Below, in pieces: positions 1 through 8,195 of a stretch of DNA of 53,753 bases. A program made the position numbers and the translations under genes. Source of the DNA: Alphaproteobacteria bacterium. GTDB lineage: Bacteria; Pseudomonadota; Alphaproteobacteria; Sphingomonadales; Sphingomonadaceae. The DNA lies in assembly GCA_030431435.1 (NCBI GenBank), contig JAUIJI010000004.1, positions 1 through 53,753 on the forward strand. The letters are read 5' to 3'. Each line of letters opens with the position of its first letter. Position 1 is the stretch's first letter. The notes under the pieces are model-generated. The model was not told the DNA's origin. It saw only the letters and a program-made list of their open reading frames with translations, and made no database searches.

Positions 1-1
1 T

Positions 2-466
2 GACCGGTCAGATTCGAAAATCTGGCTGGTGGCGCAAGCGCTGCGCGATCCCGGCAACCTCGGCACCATGCTGCGCACCGGCGATGCGGTGGGCGCGGGC
101 GGGCTGATCCTGATCGACGATTGCGCGGACCCCTTCAGCGTCGAAGCCGTGCGCGCCAGCATGGGCGCGGTGTTCACCCAGAAAGTGGCGCGCGCTTCAT
201 GGGACGAGTTCCTGCCATGGCTGCGAGGCGGAGAAGGCCAGCTTGTCGCCGCCTCCTTACGCGAAGCCGTCCCCTATCGCGGCGCACCCTATGCCGCCCC
301 CTGTTTCGTGATGGTGGGCAACGAATCCCAAGGCCTGCCGGAAAGCTACGAAATGGCCTGCGACCTGCGCGTAACCATGCCCATGCGCGGGCGGGCAGAC
401 AGCCTCAATGCGGCGGTGGCAGCGGCGGTGCTGGCTTATGAGGTGTTGGACGGGCTGGAGGGGTAG
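2..466 (+). CDS. TrmH/SpoU-family RNA 2'-O-methyltransferase, 3' part
   Basis: The reading frame is open to the left edge of the window, so the N-terminus lies outside and the GTG at 29 is internal. The visible 154 residues are the SPOUT catalytic domain, which transfers a methyl group from SAM to a ribose 2'-OH in tRNA or rRNA. Motif 1 is seen as DPGNLGTMLRT, motif 2 as MVGNESQGL, and motif 3 as MPMRGRADSLNAAVAAAVL, which form the trefoil knot SAM site. The usual N-terminal substrate-binding domain is missing only because of the window edge, so the target RNA cannot be assigned. The gene ends at TAG and is followed by a palindromic intergenic repeat. Confidence 0.9.
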   Translation, partial: DRSDSKIWLVAQALRDPGNLGTMLRTGDAVGAGGLILIDDCADPFSVEAVRASMGAVFTQKVARASWDEFLPWLRGGEGQLVAASLREAVPYRGAPYAAPCFVMVGNESQGLPESYEMACDLRVTMPMRGRADSLNAAVAAAVLAYEVLDGLEG

Positions 467-526
467 GCACCACCTCTCCTTAACCGTCGCCCGGGGAAGC
501 CAAGCTGTTTCGTAGAAACACCTGAT

Positions 527-577
527 CCGGGGTCCAGCTTTCTTCGGTAACTGCGCTCACAACAAGCTGGACCCCGG
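527..577. repeat. Intergenic palindrome (CCGGGGTCCAGCTT type)
   Basis: A perfect 14-bp inverted repeat has arms at 527-540 (CCGGGGTCCAGCTT) and 564-577 (AAGCTGGACCCCGG) with a 23-nt spacer. It lies between the convergent RNA methyltransferase and lipoprotein genes. It is of the dispersed intergenic palindrome type common in sphingomonads. It may also help end transcription from both sides, but there is no T run. Confidence 0.75.
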
Positions 578-619
578 CTCGGGGGCCGGGGTGACGAAGT
601 CGGCCAACCTGAAAACCGG

Positions 620-1384
620 TCAATCCCCCGCCAGCAGCGCCACGATGCGCCAGCGGCCGTTGCGGCTGGCGGCGAGCATGCGGTAGTCGACCACGCTGCG
701 CAGCTGGCTGGCGCGGATGAAGCCTTCGACCGGCTCCTCTCCGCGTGGTGGCAGGGTGCGCACGCCGTACCAGCTGTTTTCCGGGTCTTCGGGATTGCTC
801 CCTGTCAGCATGGTGCCATCTTCGCCGAAGCGCAACGACACCTCCTCCCAGTTCAGGATGGCAATGCGGGGTGATTCCTCGCGCGGTTCGCTGTGCAGCG
901 GACCGTCATCGGTGGTGACGATATAGGATTCGAATGCGTCGCCCTGCAGGTCCTGCGCGAAATACCACGGCATGGTGAGGCCGCCCGAGCTGTTGGGCGC
1001 GCAGCCCATTGCGACCACATCCTCGAGCGCCTGCCACAGCGTATCGTCGTCTCCGGTCAATGCTTCGTGCAGCACATCGGCACCATCATTGCCGCCGAAG
1101 CCGAGTTTCACGTCCTCTGCCGCCAGTGCAACGACCACTTCCGCATCGCGCAGGGCAATGGCCCCCTGCAGCATGGCCAGGAAATCCTCTGCGCCCTTGA
1201 GGTTGACGCAATCGTCACGCGGGGCAAGCGGGCCGAGCTCGGCCCCTTCACCGGGTTGCGGTGTTTCGAGAACGGAATCCACCAGCTCCTCTGCGGCCAG
1301 TCCCAGTTCCTCGGACGGCGCGTCGGACTGGCTGCACGCCGCCAGCAGCAGTGTTGCCGCGCAAACCGTGCCGATCATTCTCAT
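620..1384 (-). CDS. Putative lipoprotein with SH3-like C-terminal region
   Basis: This 254-residue exported protein has a short signal peptide ending in a lipobox (LLLAAC, Cys17), so it should be lipidated. A charged Glu/Asp-rich linker follows, then a helical region to about residue 130. The C-terminal part (about 165-254) has the look of a bacterial SH3-like fold, ending in a GFIRASQLRSVVDYRM stretch and a terminal RWRIVALLAGD. Such domains often bind cell-wall peptides, but no function can be assigned here. Its ATG overlaps the TGA of rmuC by four bases (ATGA), so the two are translationally coupled. Confidence 0.75.
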   Translation of the reverse strand: MRMIGTVCAATLLLAACSQSDAPSEELGLAAEELVDSVLETPQPGEGAELGPLAPRDDCVNLKGAEDFLAMLQGAIALRDAEVVVALAAEDVKLGFGGNDGADVLHEALTGDDDTLWQALEDVVAMGCAPNSSGGLTMPWYFAQDLQGDAFESYIVTTDDGPLHSEPREESPRIAILNWEEVSLRFGEDGTMLTGSNPEDPENSWYGVRTLPPRGEEPVEGFIRASQLRSVVDYRMLAASRNGRWRIVALLAGD

Positions 1385-2811
1385 TTTCCCGCTTCCTCCT
1401 TGCCCGCGCCTTCGCTTCCGGCCTTCTCAACAAGAGCCGGGCTTGCCGGTTCCTGAACATCGTCAGCCGTATAGCGCGGCGCGCCTTCCACCAGCGGCAC
1501 GTCGTCTATTTCGCGGGCAATTTCCAGCCCCTTGTCCGCCATGCGCCGCCCTGAGGTGAGGACATTGCGCTCAAAACTGCCGACGAACTTGTTGTAATTG
1601 GTGACCGCCGTCTCCAGCCCGCCGCCCATGCGCTTCAGGTGCTCGGCGGCAACGCGCAGCCGGTCATAGAGCTCTGCCCCCATGCGGCCGATTTCCTTCG
1701 CCTCGCTGGCCATCTTGTCCTGCCGCCAGACCTGCGCCACCGTGCGCGCAATGGCGACAAGGTTTGTGGGCGATGCCAGCAACACGCCATTCTTGAAGGC
1801 AAAGTCCCACAGCTCGGGATCAGCCTCCAGCGCCGCAGCGACGAAATGTTCGCCGGGAACGAACATCACTACGTAATCGGGCGCTTCGTCGAATTGGCTC
1901 TGATAGCTTTTCGCGCCCAGCTGCTGCACATGGTTGCGCATCGATCGGGCGTGCGCCTTCAACTGCTCGCGCCGGACCTCGTCATCATCCGCCTCGAACG
2001 CCGCCTGATAGGCATTGAGCGAGACCTTGGCATCGATCACCAGCTTCTTCTGCCCGGGAACATGGACGATGGCGTCAGGCCGCAAGCGCCCCTGATCGGT
2101 ATCCATCGATTGTTCGAGGTTGAAATCGGTGTGCTCTGACAGTCCGCATTGTTCGAGCACGTTCTGCAGCGCCCGCTCGCCCCAGCGCCCGCGCGCCTTG
2201 GGGGCGTTAGTCAGCGAATTGCCCAGCCGCTGCGCCTCGCGCCGCACTTCCTCCTGCCCCTCGCGCATGGAATTGAGCAAGCCGGTAAGCTGGCCAAAGG
2301 CATCGACGCGCTTCGCCTCCAGCTCCTTCACCTGCTCCTCATAGGTCTTGAGCCGCCTGTCGACCGGATCGAGCAGCGACTTCAGCTTCTCCTCGCTCGC
2401 CTTTTCCGAATGGCCGAGGCGTTCCTGCGCGCGCTTGAGGAAGGCCTCCTGCGCCTCGCCCAGCACCTTGGACCCGGTGTTCTGGAATTCCTTGAGCAGC
2501 GCCTCGCGGCTTTCGGTGAGGAGGCGCTTCTGCTCCTCGAAGCCGGCGGCCTGCGTTTTCAGCGTGGTCAGTTCCTCGCGCGCCTTGTCGAGCTGATCGG
2601 CCAGCGTATCCGCCCTTGCCGCGCGGTCACTCATCGTCGCCAGTTCGGGAGCCATGCGCGAGAGCTTTTCGGACAAATCCTTCGCTTGGGCATCGCTCTC
2701 GCCCGCGCGGGCCTTCCAGTCAGCCACGGCCTTGTGGCCCATGAACCAGCCCAGCACAGCGCCGCTCAGCAGCGCGACGACAACAAGCACGATAGCAAGA
2801 AACGGATCCAT
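1381..2811 (-). CDS. rmuC: RmuC-family DNA recombination protein
   Basis: This 476-residue protein has an N-terminal membrane anchor (residues 2-22, PFLAIVLVVVALLSG) and a long coiled coil (about 30-210, rich in Glu/Lys/Gln). The C-terminal part is the RmuC nuclease-like domain, with GRWGERALQNVLEQCGLSEH and the PD-(D/E)XK-like segment PDAIVHVPGQKKLVIDAKVSL. RmuC proteins limit rearrangements at inverted repeats. An upstream in-frame TTG is possible, but the ATG at 2811 is preferred because GGAG lies six bases upstream and the membrane segment follows at once. The gene is divergent from fhs. Confidence 0.92.
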   Translation of the reverse strand: MDPFLAIVLVVVALLSGAVLGWFMGHKAVADWKARAGESDAQAKDLSEKLSRMAPELATMSDRAARADTLADQLDKAREELTTLKTQAAGFEEQKRLLTESREALLKEFQNTGSKVLGEAQEAFLKRAQERLGHSEKASEEKLKSLLDPVDRRLKTYEEQVKELEAKRVDAFGQLTGLLNSMREGQEEVRREAQRLGNSLTNAPKARGRWGERALQNVLEQCGLSEHTDFNLEQSMDTDQGRLRPDAIVHVPGQKKLVIDAKVSLNAYQAAFEADDDEVRREQLKAHARSMRNHVQQLGAKSYQSQFDEAPDYVVMFVPGEHFVAAALEADPELWDFAFKNGVLLASPTNLVAIARTVAQVWRQDKMASEAKEIGRMGAELYDRLRVAAEHLKRMGGGLETAVTNYNKFVGSFERNVLTSGRRMADKGLEIAREIDDVPLVEGAPRYTADDVQEPASPALVEKAGSEGAGKEEAGK

Positions 2812-2949
2812 GGAACTCCACACGCAAAACAGGAACGAAACACGAACGTAAAGCATGGAGCGAAATCGCACAAGCGCGCCCGCGCAATCATCCACCGCGA
2901 ATCCAATGCCCCGAAGTGCAAAACTTGCTTGAGAAAACCCCCCGCAAAA

Positions 2950-3016
2950 TTGTAAGAGGTGCTTACAAATTCAGATTCGCGAAATTTTCGCGATGGTGAA
3001 ATTTCGCAGTTTCACC
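2950..3016. promoter_or_regulatory. Three consecutive inverted repeats upstream of fhs
   Basis: Between the divergent rmuC and fhs starts there are three perfect inverted repeats in 67 bp. The first is TTGTAAG-N5-CTTACAA (2950-2968). The second is TCGCGAAA-T-TTTCGCGA (2977-2993). The third is GGTGAAA-N8-TTTCACC (2995-3016). The first two look like dimeric regulator sites, and the third could be a site or a leader hairpin. The SD for fhs (AGAGGAAGAGGA) lies further downstream near 3066-3077. No regulator is recognised. Confidence 0.5.
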
Positions 3017-3083
3017 ACAACGCCGTTCCAAGGGTGCCGGGGAAATGCGATCCCGGACCTGACCAGAGAGGAAGAGGATCTCC

Positions 3084-4748
3084 ATGCCTACAGATATCGA
3101 GATTGCCCGCCAGGCCACACTTATCCCGATCACCGAAGTCGCCGCCAATGCCGGCGTGCCTGAGGAAGCGCTGATCCCCTATGGCAAGTACAAGGCCAAG
3201 GTGGACACCAATGCCCTGCCCAAGGACAGCAACGGCAAGCTGATCCTCGTCACCGCGATCAACCCGACGCCTGCCGGCGAAGGCAAGACCACAACCTCGG
3301 TCGGCCTGTCTGACGCGCTGCACCGCATCGGCAAGAAGACCATGCTGTGCCTGCGTGAGCCTTCGCTCGGCCCGTGCTTCGGCGTGAAGGGTGGCGGTGC
3401 TGGCGGCGGCAAGAGCCAGGTCATGCCGATGGACGAGATCAACCTGCACTTCACCGGTGACTTCCACGCCATCACCTCGGCGCACAACCTGCTCTCGGCC
3501 ATGATCGACAACTCGATCTACTGGGGCAACCCCAACGATATCGACCTGCGCCGCGTCACCTGGCGCCGTGTTCTGGACATGAACGATCGCGCGCTGCGCC
3601 AGATCGTCGGCCCGCTGGGCGGCGTTTCCAACGGCTTCCCGCGTGAAACCGGCTTCGACATCACCGTGGCTTCGGAAATCATGGCCATCCTGTGCCTCGC
3701 CACCGATCTCGACGACCTGCAGAAGCGCCTGGGCGATATCATCATCGGCTATCGCCGTGACCGTACCCCGGTGTTCTGCCGCGACATCAAGGCCGATCCG
3801 GCCATGACCGTGCTGCTGAAGGACGCCATCCTGCCCAATTTGGTGCAGACGCTGGAAAACCGCCCGGCCTTCCTGCACGGCGGCCCCTTCGCCAACATCG
3901 CTCACGGCTGTAACTCGGTGATCGCCACCAAGACCGCGCTGAAGATGGCAGACTATGTCGTCACCGAAGCCGGTTTCGGCGCTGACCTTGGTGCCGAGAA
4001 GTTCCTCGACATCAAGTGCCGCATGGCTGGCCTGAAGCCCGATGCCATCGTGCTGGTCGCCACCGTACGCTCGCTGAAGATGAACGGCGGCGTGCCGAAG
4101 GCGCAGCTGACCGAAGGCGAGAATGTCGACGCTGTCCGCAAGGGCGCCGTGAACCTCAAGCGCCACATCGAGAACCTCAAGAAGTTCGGCGTGACCCCGA
4201 CCATCGCCATCAACCACTTCTACCTCGATACCGACGCCGAAATCGCCGTGATCAAGGAAATGGCTGAAAGCTATGGCGCGGATGCCGTGATCTGCAAGCA
4301 CTGGGCCGAAGGCGGCGCAGGTGCGGAAGAACTGGCGCAGATCGTTTCGGCCAAGGCCGATGCCGGTGCTCCGGACTTCAACCAGCTTTATCCGGCAGAT
4401 ATGCCGCTGGCTGACAAGATCGAAACGATCGCCACCGAAATCTACCGCGCGGAAAGCGTGGCGATCCCGGCAGCGATCCGCAAGCAGCTGAAGCAGTGGG
4501 AAGAAATGGGCTATGGCTCGTTCCCGATCTGCGTCGCCAAGACGCAGTACAGCTTCTCCACCGATCCGACCCAGCTGGGCGCACCCGAAGGCCACGAAAT
4601 CGCCATCCGCGAAGTGCGCCTGTCGGCTGGCGCCGGCTTCGTTGTCGCCATCGCCGGTGACATCATGACGATGCCTGGCCTGCCCAAGGTTCCGTCTGCC
4701 GAGGCGATCCACCTCGACGAGAACGGCCAGATCGAAGGGCTGTTCTAA
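3084..4748 (+). CDS. fhs: Formate-tetrahydrofolate ligase
   Basis: This 554-residue cytoplasmic enzyme uses ATP to join formate to tetrahydrofolate, giving 10-formyl-THF for one-carbon metabolism. Length matches the family (about 555). The P-loop [15 protein letters not shown] is at residues 61-75, followed by [20 protein letters not shown] and the conserved [16 protein letters not shown]. The C-terminal [13 protein letters not shown] is also typical. It is transcribed alone, with three inverted repeats upstream and a terminator-like hairpin after the stop. Strong preference for C-ending codons suggests high expression. Fhs could link formate or methyl groups from aromatic demethylation to folate, but nothing in the window proves that. 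Confidence 0.97.
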   Translation: MPTDIEIARQATLIPITEVAANAGVPEEALIPYGKYKAKVDTNALPKDSNGKLILVTAINPTPAGEGKTTTSVGLSDALHRIGKKTMLCLREPSLGPCFGVKGGGAGGGKSQVMPMDEINLHFTGDFHAITSAHNLLSAMIDNSIYWGNPNDIDLRRVTWRRVLDMNDRALRQIVGPLGGVSNGFPRETGFDITVASEIMAILCLATDLDDLQKRLGDIIIGYRRDRTPVFCRDIKADPAMTVLLKDAILPNLVQTLENRPAFLHGGPFANIAHGCNSVIATKTALKMADYVVTEAGFGADLGAEKFLDIKCRMAGLKPDAIVLVATVRSLKMNGGVPKAQLTEGENVDAVRKGAVNLKRHIENLKKFGVTPTIAINHFYLDTDAEIAVIKEMAESYGADAVICKHWAEGGAGAEELAQIVSAKADAGAPDFNQLYPADMPLADKIETIATEIYRAESVAIPAAIRKQLKQWEEMGYGSFPICVAKTQYSFSTDPTQLGAPEGHEIAIREVRLSAGAGFVVAIAGDIMTMPGLPKVPSAEAIHLDENGQIEGLF

Positions 4749-4776
4749 GCCTTCCCGGTCTTGAACCGAGACAAGC

Positions 4777-4809
4777 GGGGCCGCTCCAGCGATGGGGCGA
4801 CCCTTTTTC
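4777..4809 (+). terminator. Probable terminator after fhs
   Basis: A GC-rich imperfect stem (GGGGCCGCTCC against GGGGCGACCC, one mismatch and one bulge) runs directly into TTTTTCTT about 30 bases after the fhs stop. The stem is imperfect, so the call is moderate. Confidence 0.5.
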
Positions 4810-4910
4810 TTGCGCTGTTCACGCATCGCTCACTGATGGACGGGCAACATGCGGCGCAGTATATCCCGATCATCGGTGCGCCCTCGCGCCTCACACAAAG
4901 GAAACACGCC

Positions 4911-5042
4911 ATGATCCGCAATGCGATGCTCGCCCTCGCGCTCGGTTGCTCTGCCATCGCCCTCACCGCCTGCAACACCGTGCGCGGCGTGGGTCAGGAC
5001 CTGGAATCGGTCGCCGATGCCGGTGAGGAAGCGATCAACTGA
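4911..5042 (+). CDS. Entericidin EcnA/B-family small lipoprotein
   Basis: This 43-residue peptide begins MIRNAMLALALGC and has a lipobox at SAIALTAC (Cys24). The mature tail is the family signature TVRGVGQDLESVADAGEEAI. Entericidins are tiny membrane lipoproteins linked to stress or stationary-phase lysis; here the role is unknown. The start is the ATG with AAAGGAAA eight or so bases upstream; in-frame codons further upstream encode no plausible leader. It sits alone between fhs and a flavin monooxygenase gene, with no obvious antidote partner. Confidence 0.85.
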   Translation: MIRNAMLALALGCSAIALTACNTVRGVGQDLESVADAGEEAIN

Positions 5043-5121
5043 TCAACCGCTCCGCCGGGCCGACATCCTTTTTTGCGAAATGTCCAAATTGATACTTGAT
5101 CGTTAGGCAATTCGCCGCCAA

Positions 5122-5148
5122 CCTCCCCCGAACAGAAAAATGGGGAGG
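5122..5148 (+). promoter_or_regulatory. Hairpin that could mask the ribosome-binding site of the monooxygenase gene
   Basis: CCTCCCC at 5122-5128 is the exact complement of GGGGAGG at 5142-5148, which is the Shine-Dalgarno sequence of the gene starting at 5157. The 13-nt A-rich loop would leave a hairpin that hides the SD. This is a sequence observation; regulation is inferred. Confidence 0.4.
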
Positions 5149-5156
5149 ATGAGAGA

Positions 5157-6767
5157 ATGCCGCAGACCGGCCAGCCGGAAGTCCTGATCGTTGGTGCAGG
5201 GCCATCAGGCCTTATCATGGCGCATGAACTGCTGCGCCGCCGCGTGCCTGTTCGGCTGATCGAGAAGCGCCAAGGCCCCTCGCACACCACCCGCGCGATG
5301 ACCGTTCATGCCCGCAGCATGGAGATGTTCGAACATATCGGCATGGCGCACCGGCTGGAGGAGGTCTGCCTCGAGTGCCCGGGCAACATCTACAACTTCC
5401 CCGGCCGCGCTTACGAAGACCAGCCGCGCGCCGATTATCGCGTGCTGCCCACCCGCTTCGCCTTCTACTACAAGATCAACCAGAACGATTTCGAACAGGT
5501 CCTGCGCGAACACCTGCTGGCGCAATATGACATGCGCCCCGAATACCGCACCGAATGCGTCGGGCTGGATGCGGGCGCAGACAGCGTGGAGGCACAGATC
5601 TGCTTGCCCGATGGCTCGGTGGAAACGCAGCACTTCGGCTGGGTGGTCGGCTGCGACGGCAAGAACAGCTTCGTGCGAGAGAGCGCTGGCATCGCCTTTA
5701 CCGGCGACATCGTGGCCGAGATGGCGATGATGGACGTGGTGCTCGAAAACGTGAATTTCGACGATCGCTGGATGAACTATTTCTTCAACCGCGACCTGTT
5801 CATGAACTGCACCAAGCTGCCGGGCAAGAACTGGCGCCTGTATATGAGCGAGCCGAACGGCGACTATATCCATGCCGAGGACAAGCGCGCATCTTTCCAG
5901 GAAGTGGCGGACAAGATCGGCATCGGGATACAGATAGGCGAGCCGGAATGGGCCACCGCATGGGAAATCCGCAACAATATCGCCGAGCGTTATCGCAATG
6001 GCCGCCTGCTGATCTGCGGCGATGCCAGCCACATCCACTCGCCATCAGGCGGGCAAGGCATGAACGGCTGCATGCAGGATGCCTTCAACCTCGGCTGGAA
6101 GCTCGCAGCCGTGGTGCGCGGCGAAGCCGGTGAAGCGATTCTCGACAGCTATGAGAAGGAGCGCAAGCCCATCGGTGAGCAGATCAGCGAAGGCGCCATG
6201 GCCACGCATCACATCGTGATGGGTTTCGGCGAAGAACCGGAAGAGCGCTATCACCTCACGCAGGCCGAAGGCTGGGAGGCACATACCATCCGCCTCGTTT
6301 CCGGCCTGTCGCACACCTATGCGGACAATGTCGTGGTGCCCGATGGCCTGTCACCCGTTGCCGGCCCGCGCGCTGGCGACCGTGCGCCCGATGCGCTGCT
6401 GACAAAGGAACCGCAAAAGCGCGTCTACGACCTCACCCGCCATCCCGATTTCACCGTGCTGGCGATCCCCGGCAAGGATGTGGCAGGCGATGAAGCGAAG
6501 GCGCGCGAGCTGCGTGACAAACTGGAAGCGGCTTACCCCGGCCGCGTGCGCGTGTTCCTCGTCACCGACAAGCTCGACGAAAGCGGCTTCGACTTCGACC
6601 ACCGCGTGCCTGACGAGACAGGCGAAGTGCGCGAGCGATACGAGGTTGGCGATGAAGGCCGCTTCGTGCTCATCCGGCCGGACCTTTACGTTGGCCTGCC
6701 GGTTCTGCCCGCAGAGGGCGAGGCCATGGTCGATTATCTCGGCCAATGGTTCGGCCGAGAGCCTTGA
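5157..6767 (+). CDS. FAD-dependent aromatic-ring monooxygenase (PheA/TfdB type)
   Basis: This 536-residue class A flavoprotein hydroxylase likely uses NAD(P)H and O2 to hydroxylate an aromatic or quinone-like substrate. The dinucleotide site VGAGPSG is at residues 12-18. The middle motif GWVVGCDGKNSFVRE lies near 161-175, and the second FAD motif GDASHIHSPSGGQGMN near 288-303. The region after about 400 resembles the thioredoxin-like C-terminal domain of phenol hydroxylases and MhpA. No ring-cleavage gene is adjacent, so the substrate is unknown. The gene appears monocistronic, with its SD inside a potential hairpin. Confidence 0.9.
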   Translation: MPQTGQPEVLIVGAGPSGLIMAHELLRRRVPVRLIEKRQGPSHTTRAMTVHARSMEMFEHIGMAHRLEEVCLECPGNIYNFPGRAYEDQPRADYRVLPTRFAFYYKINQNDFEQVLREHLLAQYDMRPEYRTECVGLDAGADSVEAQICLPDGSVETQHFGWVVGCDGKNSFVRESAGIAFTGDIVAEMAMMDVVLENVNFDDRWMNYFFNRDLFMNCTKLPGKNWRLYMSEPNGDYIHAEDKRASFQEVADKIGIGIQIGEPEWATAWEIRNNIAERYRNGRLLICGDASHIHSPSGGQGMNGCMQDAFNLGWKLAAVVRGEAGEAILDSYEKERKPIGEQISEGAMATHHIVMGFGEEPEERYHLTQAEGWEAHTIRLVSGLSHTYADNVVVPDGLSPVAGPRAGDRAPDALLTKEPQKRVYDLTRHPDFTVLAIPGKDVAGDEAKARELRDKLEAAYPGRVRVFLVTDKLDESGFDFDHRVPDETGEVRERYEVGDEGRFVLIRPDLYVGLPVLPAEGEAMVDYLGQWFGREP

Positions 6768-6992
6768 AGGCGAAAAAGCTCTACATCTCCGCCTTACTGT
6801 GGTAGGTGAACTCAGCTGACGTCGAAATTTGCGACGGACTTCGGCATTTGACTACTCGCCTTTCGGTCCGGCCTTGCGCCTGCGGCCACCGGTGCAGACC
6901 AGACGGCGACTTCCTTTCATCTGACGATTTGACGCACGATCCACGCGGCAATTCCGCCGCGCGGAACACTCGTTCTTTGAAAGGAACACATC
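6768..6992 (+). other. Long upstream region/leader of the cold-shock gene
   Basis: No gene is seen in these 225 bases. Cold-shock mRNAs often have long structured leaders, and an AAAGGAA SD precedes the ATG at 6993. I do not see a convincing sigma-70 promoter or a cold-box match. Confidence 0.35.
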
Positions 6993-7205
6993 ATGGCCAA
7001 GACTGGCACCGTAAAATTCTTCAACGCCGACAAGGGTTATGGCTTCATCCAGCCCGATGATGGTTCGGCTGACAGCTTCGTGCACATCACTGCCGTGCAG
7101 GCTGCCGGCATGCAGACGCTCGATCGCGAACAGCGCCTGAACTACGATGTCGAGCGCGGCAACAACGGCAAGGAATCTGCCGTCAACCTGTCGAACGCAG
7201 ACTGA
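6993..7205 (+). CDS. Cold-shock domain protein (CspA family)
   Basis: This 70-residue single cold-shock domain is an OB-fold that binds single-stranded RNA and DNA and melts mRNA structure. RNP1 is seen as KGYGFIQP (residues 14-21) and RNP2 as SFVHI (29-33), after the typical TGTVKFFNADKG opening. The N-terminal Lys and the closing basic/aromatic positions fit the family. The gene has its own leader and a strong rho-independent terminator just after the stop, so it is an independent and probably highly expressed unit. Confidence 0.96.
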   Translation: MAKTGTVKFFNADKGYGFIQPDDGSADSFVHITAVQAAGMQTLDREQRLNYDVERGNNGKESAVNLSNAD

Positions 7206-7212
7206 TCGAAAT

Positions 7213-7246
7213 CCCCCTTCCGCTCATCGCAGCGGGAGGGGGTTTT
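7213..7246 (+). terminator. Rho-independent terminator of the cold-shock gene
   Basis: A 12-bp stem CCCCCTTCCGCT / AGCGGGAGGGGG (one G-U pair) with loop CATCGC is followed by TTTT. It starts eight bases after the stop codon. Confidence 0.9.
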
Positions 7247-7281
7247 CGCTTCCACCTTTCCCCTTCACGGGAGCTTGCCCG

Positions 7282-7527
7282 ATGAGCCAGACTTTCGACT
7301 TCTATGACGCCCGCGCCCGCGAATCTGCTGCCGATGCCGAAGCAGCGACGCTGGACAACGTCCGCGACCGCGCCTTGCGGTCGGAAAAGACCTGGCGCGG
7401 CCTTGCCGACAAGGCGCTGAAGACCGAGCAGGATCGCGCCAAGGCGGATGCCGAACGCGCCGAACGCCGCGAGCGTGAACGCGAGGAAGCACGGCTTCTC
7501 CAGCAATCCGTCAGCACCGGGCAATAA
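7282..7527 (+). CDS. Small charged coiled-coil protein, unknown function
   Basis: This 81-residue protein has no signal peptide or membrane segment. Residues about 12-74 are almost entirely Ala, Glu, Arg, Asp and Lys and should form one long helix or coiled coil. The last third (AERAERREREREEARLL) is strongly charged. The start is the ATG after GGGAGCTTGCCCG, which lies beyond the cold-shock terminator. It may be expressed by read-through from that gene. I do not recognise a family. Confidence 0.65.
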   Translation: MSQTFDFYDARARESAADAEAATLDNVRDRALRSEKTWRGLADKALKTEQDRAKADAERAERREREREEARLLQQSVSTGQ

Positions 7528-7550
7528 TCGGCCCGCATGCCGCCGCGCAT

Positions 7551-8039
7551 TTAGCGGTGGATCGAGTCCCAGTGCTCCACGATCTTGCCATCTTCCACGC
7601 GGAAGGTGTCATACCACCACACCGGCACCAGCGTGTCGGGATCATCGCGGCTGGGCAGTTCGCGCCGGTGCATCAGTTGCACCAGGTCGCCTTCGGCCAG
7701 CACGAATTCGAATTCGGTCAGCGGATAGGTTCCCGGCTCCAGCGGCTCTGCCCCGGGGCGTGATGTCCTGAGATATTCAAGGAGGCCGTCCAGCCCGCTG
7801 GCGATGCCCGGCGAATGCTGGATGTAATCCTGCGCGATATAATCCCCCGCAGCATCGAAATTCTGCCCGTTCAGCACCGTGTGCCACATGTCGAGCACCA
7901 GTTGCTTGTTGGCTTCCAGCTGCGCCTGCCCATCAGCTGCCACGCTTGCGGTATCCTGCTGTTCGGTGCCGGCATCGGCACATCCTGCCAGCAGCAGCAT
8001 CGGCGCTGCAGCGAGCGCGATTGTATTGCGGATTGTCAT
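7551..8039 (-). CDS. SnoaL-like (NTF2-fold) lipoprotein
   Basis: This 162-residue protein has a signal peptide and lipobox (LLLAGC, Cys about 20) followed by an NTF2/SnoaL-like domain. Recognisable parts are NKQLVLDMWHTVLNG, an acidic DYIAQDYIQHSPGIASG segment with the usual Asp/His pair, and the closing DTFRVEDGKIVEHWD. Members of this fold include polyketide cyclases and many uncharacterised binding proteins, so the ligand is unknown. The ATG at 8039 has GGGAG seven bases upstream; the TTG at 8051 is less likely because it would include that SD. Confidence 0.85.
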   Translation of the reverse strand: MTIRNTIALAAAPMLLLAGCADAGTEQQDTASVAADGQAQLEANKQLVLDMWHTVLNGQNFDAAGDYIAQDYIQHSPGIASGLDGLLEYLRTSRPGAEPLEPGTYPLTEFEFVLAEGDLVQLMHRRELPSRDDPDTLVPVWWYDTFRVEDGKIVEHWDSIHR

Positions 8040-8110
8040 GTGGTCTCCCAAGATCTCTCGCCGTGAGGATAGCGCAAGTTCCGAGAATGTCGCGCCCCAA
8101 AAAGAACGTC

Positions 8111-8185
8111 ACCCCGGACTTGATCCGGGGTCAGGCTTCCTTGCGATCGAAAACGAACAAGCCCTGCCCCGTGTCAAGCACGGGG
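8111..8185. repeat. Two small palindromes between def and the SnoaL lipoprotein
   Basis: ACCCCGGA-CTTGA-TCCGGGGT is at 8111-8131 and CCCCGTG-TCAAG-CACGGGG at 8167-8185. Both are perfect hairpins with 5-nt loops. They are of the dispersed intergenic repeat type and lie downstream of def. Confidence 0.7.
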
Positions 8186-8195
8186 CGACGAGCCA

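Noticed and set aside
527-577. Possible CRISPR or phage attachment repeat
   Set aside because: There is a single palindrome with no regularly spaced direct repeats and no cas or integrase genes.
3000-3083. Known THF or other one-carbon riboswitch before fhs
   Set aside because: The inverted repeats do not show the conserved core of any riboswitch I can recognise, so I call them only unassigned regulatory repeats.
3012-4826. 604-codon minus-strand ORF opposite fhs
   Set aside because: It is a high-GC antisense shadow: its sequence is low-complexity His/Arg/Gly/Asp, and the plus strand has a complete conserved enzyme.
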